Assembly (NCBI GenBank): GCA_023512835.1 | Contig: CM042086.1 | Span: forward strand, 6,363,799-6,427,798 | Reading direction: 5' to 3' | From: Taxillus chinensis | Lineage: Eukaryota; Streptophyta; Magnoliopsida; Santalales; Loranthaceae | DNA length: 64,000 bases | Part shown: positions 10,735 through 21,300 of the stretch, piece after piece | Numbering within the stretch: position 1 is the first letter of the stretch | Layout: each line of letters starts with the position of its first letter | Made by a program: the position numbers and the translations under genes | Notes under the pieces: generated by a model | What the model was told of the DNA's origin: nothing | Databases searched by the model: none | Seen by the model: the letters and a program-made list of their open reading frames with translations, nothing else

Positions 10735-11318
10735 GCGCCGTATAGGAATATGCGGTCATGAGCTACGGGTATTACCTATAGCTAAACTGAATTCATATTT
10801 TTGTGTGGGTGTAATCTAATGAAAAATGAGAATATTAAAATAGTTGTCTTAATGAATTAATTTTGAGTTTAATCAAAAGTCAAAGAGTGGAGTTGTATAA
10901 ATTGGAGGGGAAAAAAAAGATCGTTCATAACCATAATGATTTAAATATAAAACAATTGCACAAATTGTTTTTCTGATCGTGTATTGATTTTGATTTCCAT
11001 TAACCGGGGGGTTGGTGGTTTGTTGTAGGATGCGTACAAGCAATGGGAACCAGAAAAGAAAAACAAAAAAAAAAACGAAAACAACAAAAGACAAATGAAC
11101 AAGAATTACCAAAATTTATTATAAAAAAACTATGTGAGATACCAAGGAATTAACACCGAAACAAAGTAACAAATTCTTGCTACCACCATACCAATAACAC
11201 TTACCCGGCCCCAGGCCCCTCCTATTTATTTTATTTTTAAATACATGTAAAAAAAACATTCACGAACAACATTGACGAACAAACAAGACAACACACATCA
11301 TCAAGGCGAGGCAACAGA
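10735..11318 (-). repeat. B3-gene 3' flanking module, copy 4
   Basis: Carries the gaattcatatttttgtgtgg block (10791), a region of oligo-A, the aattaacaccgaaacaaag block and an acacacatcatcaaggc stretch also seen before B3 copy 2. No gene. Confidence 0.5.
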
Positions 11319-11774
11319 TTAAATAAGGAAGTTGCGGAAGAGGACGGAGAAGACGAAGCGGCGGTTGGAAGTGTCCCAATGCAACCCAATCTGGTCGCCG
11401 GCTTTGAGCTCCCTCCTCTTCTCGAACTCCGCCGACCAATTGTTATTGAGGACGTAACACTTGCTGCTCGTCCACCTCTTGAAGGTCATGCGGTGAAGCG
11501 TCGCCGTATCCCGATCGTACACCAGCACTCGATGTCCCTCACCGTCCACAACCCGGGCCTTCTCCTCGTCGCTCCAGTGGCACAGAATCAGAGACTCCAT
11601 CACTTCCTTCTTCAGCATCAGCCTGCACTGATGACTGCTCACGTCGCTCTTCGTCAGCTCCTTCGTCATCGACATCCTCCTAGCTTCCACAGAGTTAGAC
11701 GCACCCTGCATGTTTAATTGCCCAGCTTTGGGAGCGAGTGCTTTATAGGGAACCGTATGGGCTCCCTTGTGCAT
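11319..11774 (-). CDS. B3 domain-containing protein, copy 4
   Basis: Open frame of 151 codons. The B3 domain occupies the last ~118 residues: SMTKELTKSDVSSHQCRLML, VLVYDRDTATLHRM, FKRW, NNNWSAEFEKRRELKAGDQ and IGLHWDTSNRRFVFSVLF. The true start is probably the internal Met just before SMTKEL, matching copies 1 and 5; the 33 residues upstream (MHKGAHTVPY...) overlap the region that is promoter and 5' UTR in the other copies, including the TATA box at 11741-11748. The frame is intact. A presumed nuclear DNA-binding factor of the At2g33720 type. Confidence 0.78.
   Translation of the reverse strand: MHKGAHTVPYKALAPKAGQLNMQGASNSVEARRMSMTKELTKSDVSSHQCRLMLKKEVMESLILCHWSDEEKARVVDGEGHRVLVYDRDTATLHRMTFKRWTSSKCYVLNNNWSAEFEKRRELKAGDQIGLHWDTSNRRFVFSVLFRNFLI
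11741..11748 (-). promoter_or_regulatory. TATA box of B3 copy 4
   Basis: CTATAAAG on the minus strand, at the same spacing and beside the same cccagctttgggagcgag segment as in B3 copies 1, 6 and 8. Its presence argues for the shorter protein start. Confidence 0.45.
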
Positions 11775-12126
11775 GGGTTTATATTAGGTCCCTTATCAAC
11801 CTTAATACTTTAATAATTATTATAGTGATGTGCTGATGTCCCATCGCGGAACCACTCCATTGTTAAAAGTTTTGAAGTTATGAAATTTTTGACAACAATC
11901 TAAGGATTGGTGGGGTCTCGCGACCGCGACGTGTGGGACGCACTCTCCATCCCGCCTCCTACTTTATATTGTAGCAGATATATAGATTCTGTGTCAAGAA
12001 ATAAATCAGTTGTTTTATGGGAGCGGATCCTCAACGGTAGATGTTTATACGGTAGATGTTTATAAATCAGTTGTTTATACGGATCCTCAACGGTAGATGT
12101 TTATACGGTAGTATTACGGTTGGCAG

Positions 12127-12140
12127 AAACGATATCGTTT
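12127..12140. promoter_or_regulatory. Perfect 14-bp palindrome AAACGATATCGTTT
   Basis: A perfect inverted repeat without spacer in AT-rich DNA just before the GC-rich inverted-terminus segment. It could bind a dimeric factor, but there is no gene evidence beside it. Confidence 0.3.
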
Positions 12141-12198
12141 TGTTATTATAAAATAAATAAAAATTAAAATAACAAAACCAACACCCCTCTCTCTCATT

Positions 12199-12545
12199 TT
12201 TATACGGATCTGCCGATGGCGGCGCTGATCGACGACAGCCCTGAAGCCTCGGTCCGCCGGCAGCGGCAACGGCCGCAAGGACTGCTGGAGCAACGACGCG
12301 ACGGCGGTGCTAATCGACGCCTGGGGCTAGCGCTACCTGGAGTTGAGCCGCGGAAATCTGAAGCAGTAGCACTAGACCGAGGCTTCGGGGTGGCGAGGGC
12401 AAGCGTCAGGGCGTTCTCCGGCGTCGGCAGCCCAAGGGAGGCTACCGTCACCGTGATCTGGGCGGTGGACGGTGGCGATGACAAGGCTGGAGATTCTGTC
12501 GCCGGCAACAGCTGCGAGTCGTCGCCGTCGGTAGATCCGTATAAA
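12199..12545. mobile_element. GC-rich segment with inverted termini
   Basis: Both ends read TTTATACGGATCTnCCGA inward, about 25 of 28 positions matching in opposite orientation. The interior is strongly GC-rich and differs from its flanks. Frames are open on both strands (110 and 102 codons) with no recognisable domain. The flanks carry several short direct repeats of tttatacggtag. The structure fits a small TIR element that has captured exon DNA, or a foldback of captured DNA; neither is proved. Confidence 0.4.
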
Positions 12546-13129
12546 TAGAAAGATTTTGTTTTTTTAAAGTTTCTTTTGTTTTTAATTTTTTTTTAAAAAT
12601 TATTTAAAAATAGAATAAATAGGAAGGACCGGGTTAGTGTTATTGATACTATGGTAGATTAGTGATAGCACCGACAAAAATTTGTTACTTTGTGTCGGTG
12701 TTAATTCCTTGAAAATTCAGTGGGACGATCACCCTTGGGGGTGAAGAATTAATTTTTTGCAACAGTGGGTTTCAAAAATTTTTGGGTGAGAATTTTTTTA
12801 TTCAAAAGTTAAATTTTAGTTATAAAATATAATTTTTTTTATAGTTTAGCACATGTGAGTACAAATATTTACAATAATGGCTAGTTTTGTAATGAAAATG
12901 AAATATTTCATTATCTTATGATACATGACTTTAACCACAAAATCCATTGTCGTCAGATGTATACAATACATCTGAGTTGGCATTGTCATTGTCGTCAGAT
13001 GTATACACAAAATCCATTGTCGTCAGATGTATCCATTGTCGTCAGATGTATACACAAAATCCTGCACTGAAGTATTATTTTGAAAATTACAAATGTATCC
13101 AACAAAATCCATTGGCATTGTCGTCACCT

Positions 13130-13870
13130 CTCGCCCTGCGTTGTCCTCAATAGATACCTTCCACCATCTCCTCCGAGCACTTGCAGCGGCTGCAGTAGAA
13201 TGGAGCAATAGGAAGCCTTTAACCACACTATGTAAATCAACTTGGTGACTCCATACTTGGTTCTGAGTTTCAACGGAACAATCAAGCTCAAGCTCAAGCT
13301 CAAGAAAATTCAGAGGATCATCATGGAAGGCCCGAGTTATGGACTCAGTGTCACATGTCTGGGTGTTTGAATTTCCATTGCCAAAACTGAAAGCGGGGTG
13401 GTCATACCCAAGATCGGCAATACCATGCAATGGATTATCATCTAAAGGACCCCGGTCTCCTATGGCATAGATAGATGAAAAAACCACGTCTGGAGAAGAT
13501 ACATTTTGTTGCACATAGGAAGCATTGGGAAAATGTGAGGTGCCACTTATTAGTGAGGCTTTATCATCGAAAGTGGTCACATCCCTCCAATTTTGGAATG
13601 CCAAAAGTATCAACTCCTTCGCATCAGGCTGATGGCAAGGTTGATTGGAATTTACAAACATTAAATGAAGACCTAAACAATAAATTGAATGAAAATTAGA
13701 CAGAGCCTGGAAGAAGAGAACCAGAGTGAGAAGAGACTTACGCCTTTTCAACTTCCGACAGCTCAAAAACAGAAACATATTTGCAATCAGAAAGAAAGCA
13801 GTAGTCCCAAGTTTTGGTAGACATGCCTGGCCAAGAATCTTCAACCATTGAAACAACGTAATGCAATTTC
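13130..13870 (-). pseudogene. Unidentified spliced gene fragment
   Basis: Two exon-like pieces on the minus strand. The first (about 13740-13865) reads VEDSWPGMSTKTWDYC and CKYVSVFELSEVEK and ends at a consensus GTAAGT donor. After a ~115-base intron ending in catcag, the second (about 13265-13632) reads PDAKELILLAFQNWRDV, then SSPDVVFSSIYAIGD, GPLDDNPLHGIADLGYD and HDDPLNFLELELELD. Acidic, Ser/Asn-rich composition suggests a regulatory protein; I noted only a faint resemblance to plant LNK-type clock proteins and do not rely on it. No start codon exon or terminal exon is certain, so it may be a fragment. The longer continuous frame through 13023-13856 reads across the intron and should not be used. 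Confidence 0.5.
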
Positions 13871-15076
13871 CTGATTAAGGAGAGAAAACCTCCTTAAAAA
13901 TAAAATAAGAAATAGAGATATTTGGCAAATTTATATTATTTTTAAAAACATGAGTATTTTAAAGACTGTGACTCAAATAATTTTTTATCACTTATAAATA
14001 ATTTTAAATTTATTGAATATATTATTTTTAATAATAATTATATTTTAAAAATAATATAGGATACCAAACATCTCCTAATTATTACATTGTGAAGCTTTAG
14101 AGGATTTATATATAGTAGTCCCCAAGTTTATAAACTTTCATCGTCAAACCTCAATATGTAATACAAGTATTTTGTCGCGCTCACACTCTCAAAATAATAT
14201 TTATAAAACATAATTAACTTTTAGAGGAGACGTAAGGGTCAATCCCATATAGACATGGTTGGAAATCTTTAACTTAATTGTGCTCTTATTGTCTAAGCAA
14301 ACAATGTGATTAAATAAAATAAAATAAATAAAATAAAGAAATCCTAGAGAAAATATAAAATAAGATAATAAAGTTATATGATTGAGATTCACCACAATTT
14401 CTAATTACTAATCATATGTTTTAACCGATTATTATTATAGTTCTCTAATCGTCTGAAGGTAATTGATCTTAAGGTAACTGGCAATTGCTTTAGTGTGAAT
14501 AATGGCGTGTTTTGCCTTAGTAACGACCTACTTTCATGACTCATTGAAATATCGCCAAACCCATTAAGAGGTAATCAACCATGAATCCTCCTAGGATCAC
14601 GGACTACTCTCGTGACTCGCAAGTCATAGGTTTCATTTTATAAGTTCTAATAATTAAATTTCAATTTTTAATTCTTCATTCAATTATCTCAAACATGCAT
14701 TAGGTTAATAATGCCCACAACATGAATTCAATCGGTAAAATAAAATCATTCATGAGATATAGATAAGAAATAATTATAGAAATTCATATAATCAAGATAT
14801 TGAGATTGGGCTACACCCAATTCCTAGGAAAAGGGATTATTCAATGAAATAATGATTAAATATATTATTGATTATCAAATTGGAGATTACAAGGAGAGAA
14901 GAGAAGATAACCAGCTTGTCACGAGGACGTACAAACAATCATTATCCAATAACAATGTGTTCTTCATTCAATCAAGATTACATGAAAATCATCTAAAATC
15001 AAAGAGAATTCTAAGAAACCAAACTTAGGGTTCTTAGTGTTAAGGAGGGCTCCTATAGGGCTCGGAATCCATAAGC
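13871..15076 (-). repeat. Retroelement-derived, non-coding (interrupted by the solo LTR)
   Basis: AT-rich DNA to about 14190, then a stretch that reads on the minus strand like the non-coding end of an LTR element (agagttcttc-type and cctaggaattgggtgtagcc landmarks near 14810-14830, gaagaacacattg near 14955). It resumes at 18907. No coding frame. The class is uncertain. Confidence 0.35.
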
Positions 15077-16086
15077 ATATCTGTTGGACCCTAATTTATC
15101 CGGGTTGGACATATTTTATCAAATTCAATTTTATTCGATGCCCCCTCGATTTGTTGAAATTTTGTAGAACGACGGAGTCGTGGCCATGGAAACGCAAATG
15201 CCCGATTTCAAGAAATTATTTGAACGGCTTTCAAATGCCAAAGAATCAGTCACGGGCAATAGAAAATCCAATTTGAGGATCAACGCAATCGACCGCGCTC
15301 AATTCGAGGTCGAACGAAGAAGATATAGTCAAAATAGCGTTCGGGTGCCATCGGGAGTCAAAACGGTAATTGACCTTTCATACGGAGCTTCGGATCAGAC
15401 CACGAACCTCATAATCTCATCCTACTCGTCGTTCTGAGAAGTTTGACATATATATTGTATATATTCGCTCTCGGGGCTTTTTCGACAAAAATTAAAAATA
15501 AATATATTTTTCGGTAATAAATAATCGCAGTATAGGCTTGGCGTAAAAACGGAGTCGTTTTAAAATAAAATTGACACGAGAACGCTCGTCATAACGCCCC
15601 GAGTCCGAAAACAATTTTTTCGAGATTTTTTGAAATCCGGATCATCCTGCCGATCCCGAAAACTCAAAGAATGCGAGTTAAAAAAATACTAAAACACAAA
15701 AAAAAAAGGGTCACAAACCCTAGCCGCCACCCTCTTCTTTCTGCCACATATCTCAATCCACACGTCCTCTTCCTATTGGCTTAAGAATTAAAAAAACAAA
15801 AAACAAAATACAGGTCAACTCTCATCTCTTTCTCCCCTCTCTCTCACGCGACGCGCAGCGCAGCAGCGACGCAGTCTGTCTTCTCCTCCACGCCCGGCCA
15901 CTGCATCAGAGGTCCCCTACACGTCCGGCCATGCCTGTCAGCCACAGGCCACGCCACGCCTCGCTTGCCCATGACCTGTTCTACCGAGCCAAGGCGCCCC
16001 ACCCAAGCCGGATGAGGGACCACGCCGAACCCATCACCAAAGCGATTTTCGCCAGCCAAATCGAGCCCCAAACCCTAAAATCCATC

Positions 16087-16099
16087 CTCTATATAATCC
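16087..16099 (+). promoter_or_regulatory. LTR promoter TATA box
   Basis: cctctatataatc within the solo LTR, followed by a C/T-rich leader. This is the likely U3/R promoter of the element. Confidence 0.45.
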
Positions 16100-17459
16100 T
16101 TGGGAACCGATCTATTGCGCACGGGCTCTCTTTCCTCTCCCCAATCGAAAATTCAATCGCAAAAATCTTCACCTCTGTCTGCTGAAATCAGCGAAGAGCC
16201 CTCGCTTTCTCCAGTCAGGAACCCTCCCTCCAGCCACTGTGGAATATAGTCCTTCTCCCCTTTCAATCGATCCATGGACCATCCCCCCTAAAAAAAAATC
16301 ACACTAGATCTCCACGAAAGCTACCCCTTCCTGCACGGTTTCCGTTCCCATTGCGCGAGGTCTGAGCACTCACCAGCAAGCGCCGAACGCACTAATCGCC
16401 CATATCTCTTTGCCCCGACGGTAGTACAGCCACCAGACGGGGCGATACACTAGCCGCCGTACCAAACCACACTGTCCAGACGTTGTGACTTTTTGCCTTC
16501 ATCGCCTCCCTCAACCGTTGGCTGGCCAAGGAAGCGAGAGGGCATCTCCATTAGCAGCTTGGAAGAAAGGAGCTACTGGGGGGAATTCTTTGATTATCCG
16601 GTTGGTGTATTCTTCTCTCTGCTCTTATCTTGCTCATGCTTTGGCGATGTCTCTCTGGGTATTGTTGATTGGTCTTTAGTCCATTGCTCCTCGGGTTCTG
16701 CTTCTCTTCTCCTTTGCGTCTTGCTTCTATATTTCCTTGTGTGTTTGTTGCTTAGGTTGTATACCTTTATTCACGTTAAACATATTGTTTGTTTCGATTG
16801 GTAAGCGATGCATAATAAAAAAAACGAAACAAAACAGAAGAAGAGCGCGCACAATAACGAAATCGGTTGCTGTTGCCTGATCTATGTGGATGGTTTTCTT
16901 CTGTTTTGCATTAAACGGTAGAAATATCATAGTTTTCAAGACAAAAGGAAGAAACAAAGTTCAAAAAAAAAAAAAAAAAGGACACGGACAAGAAAAAGAG
17001 GAGAATGCAAGAACAGTCGGTTTTTTTTTTTTTTTTTGTGTGTGTTTACCACCTGATTTTTTGTCTCTACTTATTATGGTTTTTGGTGGATTACGTTGCT
17101 GGCATGGTTGTTATGTCTCCACTGGGACCGTTAGGACTGGCATAGTGGCATGACTGCCACGTTCCCTTTTTTTCTCCACTCCTGTTCTCCCTGTTTCTCT
17201 TTGTTTCTTATGCTATTCTGTTGGTGATTGGGTTGAACGAGTTTCTGGTGCATGAGTCATATCCTCCCCTGCCTGCAATGGTTTTGGCTTTCGGTTCTGT
17301 TGATCAGGGTGTTGAAAATCCTTTGTGTTTTGATTTTTTTGTTTAATATTATGTCCTTTTTCTTTTTTCTTTCCTTTCTTATCTGGCCTTAAGGATTAAT
17401 GTTGGTTTTGGGCCATAGAAATGATACCCGTGGGACATATAACCCAAGCCATTGTAACT

Positions 17460-18320
17460 TGTAAATCAATAGTAAAAAGAAAAAAGAAAAAAAGAAACAA
17501 AACACAAAAAAAAAACAGAAAAAAAAAGAGAGAAAAAAAAGAGAGGAAAAAAAAAAGTGAGCTTTTTTTTAATTGTGAATGACACTCTCATACACATCAC
17601 TTGTGTCTTTGTTTATTTATTCATTTGTTTTTGTTTAGCATTCAAAAATAATAATTTTAAAATATTTGTTTATTTAAAAAAAAAACATTTTCCTAAAATA
17701 CATTTTCTTTAAAAATGTTTTCAAAAAATCTTTTTTTTTTAAAAAAAAAAAACTTTGCTCCCCCAAACACAAAGACAAAAAAAAAAAAAAAAAAAAAAAA
17801 AACAAAAAAAAAACAAAAAAAACAAAAATTGTTTCTTCAAAAACAAGTCATTCGCCTAATTTTTTTTTTTTTTCCTTTCTTGTTTTCCAAAAAGAAACAA
17901 AAAAAAAAAAAACTCAAACAAGAAACCCCTTTTTTAAATCTTTTCAACATTTAGGCTTTTCAAAACTTGGGTTTTTTTATTTATTTGGACTTCTTAAACA
18001 CCTGAGATGGCTTTTGCTTTTGTTATTTCTTTTTTACCTTTAGCATTGTAGTTTGGAACGTTAACATAGGACTTGGAATTAATTCAACTTTGATTTTTCC
18101 TTTAGATCTTTAGATAACTTAGAGTTAGTTTGAATTTCAAAAAAAAAAAAAAAACAAAAAAACAAAACAAACAAATAAATGTGTTTTTTCAAACAAACAA
18201 AAAACAAAAAACAAAAAAAACAAAAGGGGTAAACAAAATAAAAGCTTTGAAACACTTTTTTTTCAAAAGGGATTTTTTTAAAACATTTTCGGCTTTGAAA
18301 AAAAAACATTTTCAAACACA
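17460..18320. repeat. A/T-homopolymer-rich tract inside the solo LTR
   Basis: Repeated runs of A (with scattered C or G) and of T, for example around 17775-17830 and 18140-18230. Lysine- or phenylalanine-rich frames here are translation artefacts. It may represent the R/U5 part of the LTR. Confidence 0.6.
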
Positions 18321-18906
18321 TGGACTTTACAACATTTGGGCTTTTCAACATTTATCTTTCTTTTATCATTTCTTAACCTTGCAATAAGCATTTAGTTTAG
18401 CACTTATAATTAATTTAACTTTGGTTTTTCCTTTAGACTTTTAGATGACTTAGATTTAAGTAAATAGATAAAACACAACCAAACATATCAACAAAACAAA
18501 ACAACAAGGATCAAATCATTAGGACTTCCTTTAGATGTTTAGGGTAAATTGGACTTAATTTTATTTTAACAAATAACTTAGAAAAATAAAAAAGAGATTA
18601 GACTTTTAGGCTTTGTAAATTCAACATCACCTAAGACCTCACCTTTAAACGGTTAAAGCAAGTTAGAAACCTCCAACTCCTAAGATAGGTACCAGAAAGG
18701 GCGCGTAGAGTGCTAGTCCTTCCTTACGTGTAACCAACTCCCGAGCCCATCCCTAAGTGGCTTAGATCAATTTCCTTTTAGGTGACCAATCGCACCCAAA
18801 AAACGGTTGGTGACGACTCCGTATTTTTCACCATTCGGATGAAGGTCGGGGGAACCGCACCCCAAAAGCGGTTTCCCTCCGGACGAAATCCGGTGATGAC
18901 AATATC

Positions 18907-19677
18907 CTATACATGTTCCTTATATAGTTCTCAAAATATTACATCGAAATAAAATAAGAAAAATACAAAATGAGGCAAAATTTGATGTTTGTCACAACGA
19001 AGGCAAAAAGTCTTGTCGTGACGAAATATATTGTGCCGTGACGAAGGTAAAAAATATTATCATGATGACATTCTTTGTCCAAATTCGTATTATACTTCGA
19101 TTTGTTCAATTTTTTCCGTTTGCCTGATAAAATATACCCAAAACACAATACAACTATAAAAATACTAAAACATGACAAACTACATGATTTAACATTCAAT
19201 CATAATAAAAACATTCAAAACACTATAAAAAAATAAATACATTAAATAGAGAAAAAACATGTAAAATTTTTATATAAATTATGTTCATCAATGTGGGCAA
19301 TGTTACATTATGCCATGAAACATGAAATTTAAATCTTATCCGTAAATATAGCTTTATCTCGGCTTTCAAACAAATTATGTATTGCACCCGACGTATTGGC
19401 TTAGGAACACGATGCTTGCACATCATTTTAGCAATAGCAACGGCAGTAGCAAGTAAGATGCGGTGACCAATCGAAATAAATGTGGACTTCACATATCTCT
19501 CCTTCAATCGAAAAGACTAAGTATTTTGGTTGAAAATTTAAAATTGTTAAAATCAAAGTACAAAACGTAAAACATAAATAAACAGAGAAACAATCACACA
19601 ATATAGGTGTTGCCGGGCTCCGCCGCCGTCGCTGTTTGAATAAATTGAGCACTACCCTACCCAAAACACCCCCACCT
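18907..19677. other. Continuation of the element interrupted by the solo LTR; intergenic
   Basis: Resumes the sequence left at 15076. It contains short repeats of cgtgacgaa (18980-19060). The segment at about 19424-19560 (gcaatagcaacggcag, cttcacatatctctccttcaat) recurs at 38330-38450 and 45575-45640 downstream of B3 loci. No gene. Confidence 0.35.
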
Positions 19678-19722
19678 CAATATATTAAACCTGCAGGCTG
19701 CGTCTGACTCAGTGGTAGCTAG
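19678..19722 (+). pseudogene. Inverted scrap of a B3 5' region
   Basis: atattaaacctgcaggctgc and gtctgactcagtggta form the reverse complement of the sequence just upstream of B3 copy 2 (about 6709-6745). It is an orphan piece pointing the opposite way to all B3 genes, with no coding sequence after it. Confidence 0.55.
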
Positions 19723-19964
19723 GATTATTTTGGGTAGGGTAGTGCTCAATAGTTAAACTTTGGTGTTTTGTGAAAGAGAAATATTTGGTTTAAGTGCTCA
19801 ATAGTCAAGGATCGAAGTTTGTGAAGGCTGAGGTTTAAACGTGAAGAGGTATGAGCATGCAATGTGTGGCTCGGAGGCACTTGCTTCTCTCACAAATACG
19901 CCAAAAATATAAAATTTATTCAAGCACTTGCGTAATTGTGTTGTGACTACCAAACCTGATCACC

Positions 19965-20053
19965 GGGCCACAACACAACACAACACAAACTTTATATAAT
20001 AATAATATTATATACAACACACACTTGCTTCTTTTTATGTTGTGTTGTGGCCC
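19965..20053. repeat. 89-bp hairpin with perfect 16-bp arms
   Basis: GGGCCACAACACAACA at 19965-19980 is the exact reverse complement of 20038-20053, around an AT-rich loop. Possibly a very short MITE. Confidence 0.55.
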
Positions 20054-20099
20054 TACGTACTTTGACCGTCTGACGCTGATCTATGCATATTTATTACTA

Positions 20100-21300
20100 T
20101 ATATATAATAATAATAATTTTTAAAAGTAAACTAACTTCCCAAGATTCAGTTTGAAATATAGTCGATGGATAAAAATAGTTAGAATTGTGTTATAGTTTA
20201 GCAAAATTTTATAAAGAAGAAGATGATAGAATTTACAGAAAAAGATTATTGTAAGTGCAGTATGCACCGTGTTGGAACCAAAAATCCAAAAAATCAAAAA
20301 GCTAAAACTATCAAGGAGCCGGTGATTAAAAAATAAAATTGAAAATCAGTACTTTTAATAGTGCTCAATTTTGAATAGTGATGATAATCACTATTCAAAA
20401 CAAAAATTATGAATTAGAAATAATCCGAAACTGCCTTGTTTGGCTATAATAATAATAATAACATAAAACAAAATAATAAAAAACAAAGAAAAAAACAATC
20501 AAAGCTTCTCTCTCTCCTTCCCCGGCAGTCCAAGCATGCCTCACCCGATCGGACGCATATAAAAAAAAAATTGTATTAACTTTTTTTTTATTTTTTTAAA
20601 ACTAAGTGCCATGAACAAAGTACATATACATCAAATTGCCCCGAAAAGTCAGTAGAATAAAAAAACTGATAACCTTGACTTGACCTGGAGTGCCACTTTT
20701 AGGATTGACTATCGTTTGATCACTTATCGGCAATTTAAACATAATTTTGATCCAAACATGTTCGATTGATTTCAGAATTAGAGAGGTGACAATTTTTCCC
20801 AACCCCGTCCTATTTTGATAAGTTATCGGATCGGGTTCAAGTCTTACACAATCCGTCCCGATTCGATATTTTTAAACAAATTTAATATAAAATATCTCAT
20901 CCTACCCCGACCAGCTCCAACCCGAAGCATCAAAACCATCGGATCAGGTCGGGTTCGGTTGAAGTATAAAATTTTGAGTTGGGTTCGAGTCGGGCAGTAT
21001 CCGGGTCCGACTCGAACAATTAAAATCGCACGCTTTTTGGATTATTTGGAATTAAGCACAATTAAAATCGCACGAAAGTCGAAATTGATAACATGTATTC
21101 AATTCGGGTAAAATAGGATCCAACACGGTACATATTGTACCTACAACAATCTTTTTCTCCAAATTCTTTATAAAATTTCATCACACAATTCACTTATATA
21201 TACTGCAGCTATAACACAATTCTAATTATTTTTATCCATTGACTATATTTCCAACTATATTAGGTGATTGAATCTTGGCAAATTAGTTTACTTTTAAAAA
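20100..21300. repeat. Large inverted repeat (arms ~180 bp)
   Basis: 20100-20290 is the approximate reverse complement of 21115-21300; shared landmarks are tagaattgtgttatag and its complement, and agattgttgtaggtac-like versus caccgtgttgga. A third arm copy is at 22790-22985. The interior includes a dispersed repeat with cgatatttttaaacaaattt. The structure resembles a foldback element partly duplicated in tandem. Confidence 0.5.

Larger units (their letters stand above)
15082..18901 (+). mobile_element. Solo LTR, 3.8 kb, perfect 5-bp TSD
   Basis: Starts TGTTGGACCC and ends GGTGATGACA, flanked by the direct repeat ATATC at 15077-15081 and 18902-18906. No gag or pol frames lie inside, and no second LTR is near, so it is a solo LTR left by recombination. 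A TATA-type promoter (ctctatataatcc near 16087) is followed by a pyrimidine-rich leader. Length near 3.8 kb is in the range of Tat/Ogre or Athila-type gypsy elements; the lineage is inferred from size only. The region 16950-18320 is full of A and T homopolymers. Confidence 0.8.

Noticed and set aside
13023..13856. Continuous 277-codon minus-strand frame as a single protein
   Set aside because: A consensus GTAAGT donor and a better coding frame upstream show that the frame reads through an intron; only part of it is likely coding.
17715..18387. Lys- and Phe-rich frames
   Set aside because: Homopolymer A/T tracts in the solo LTR.
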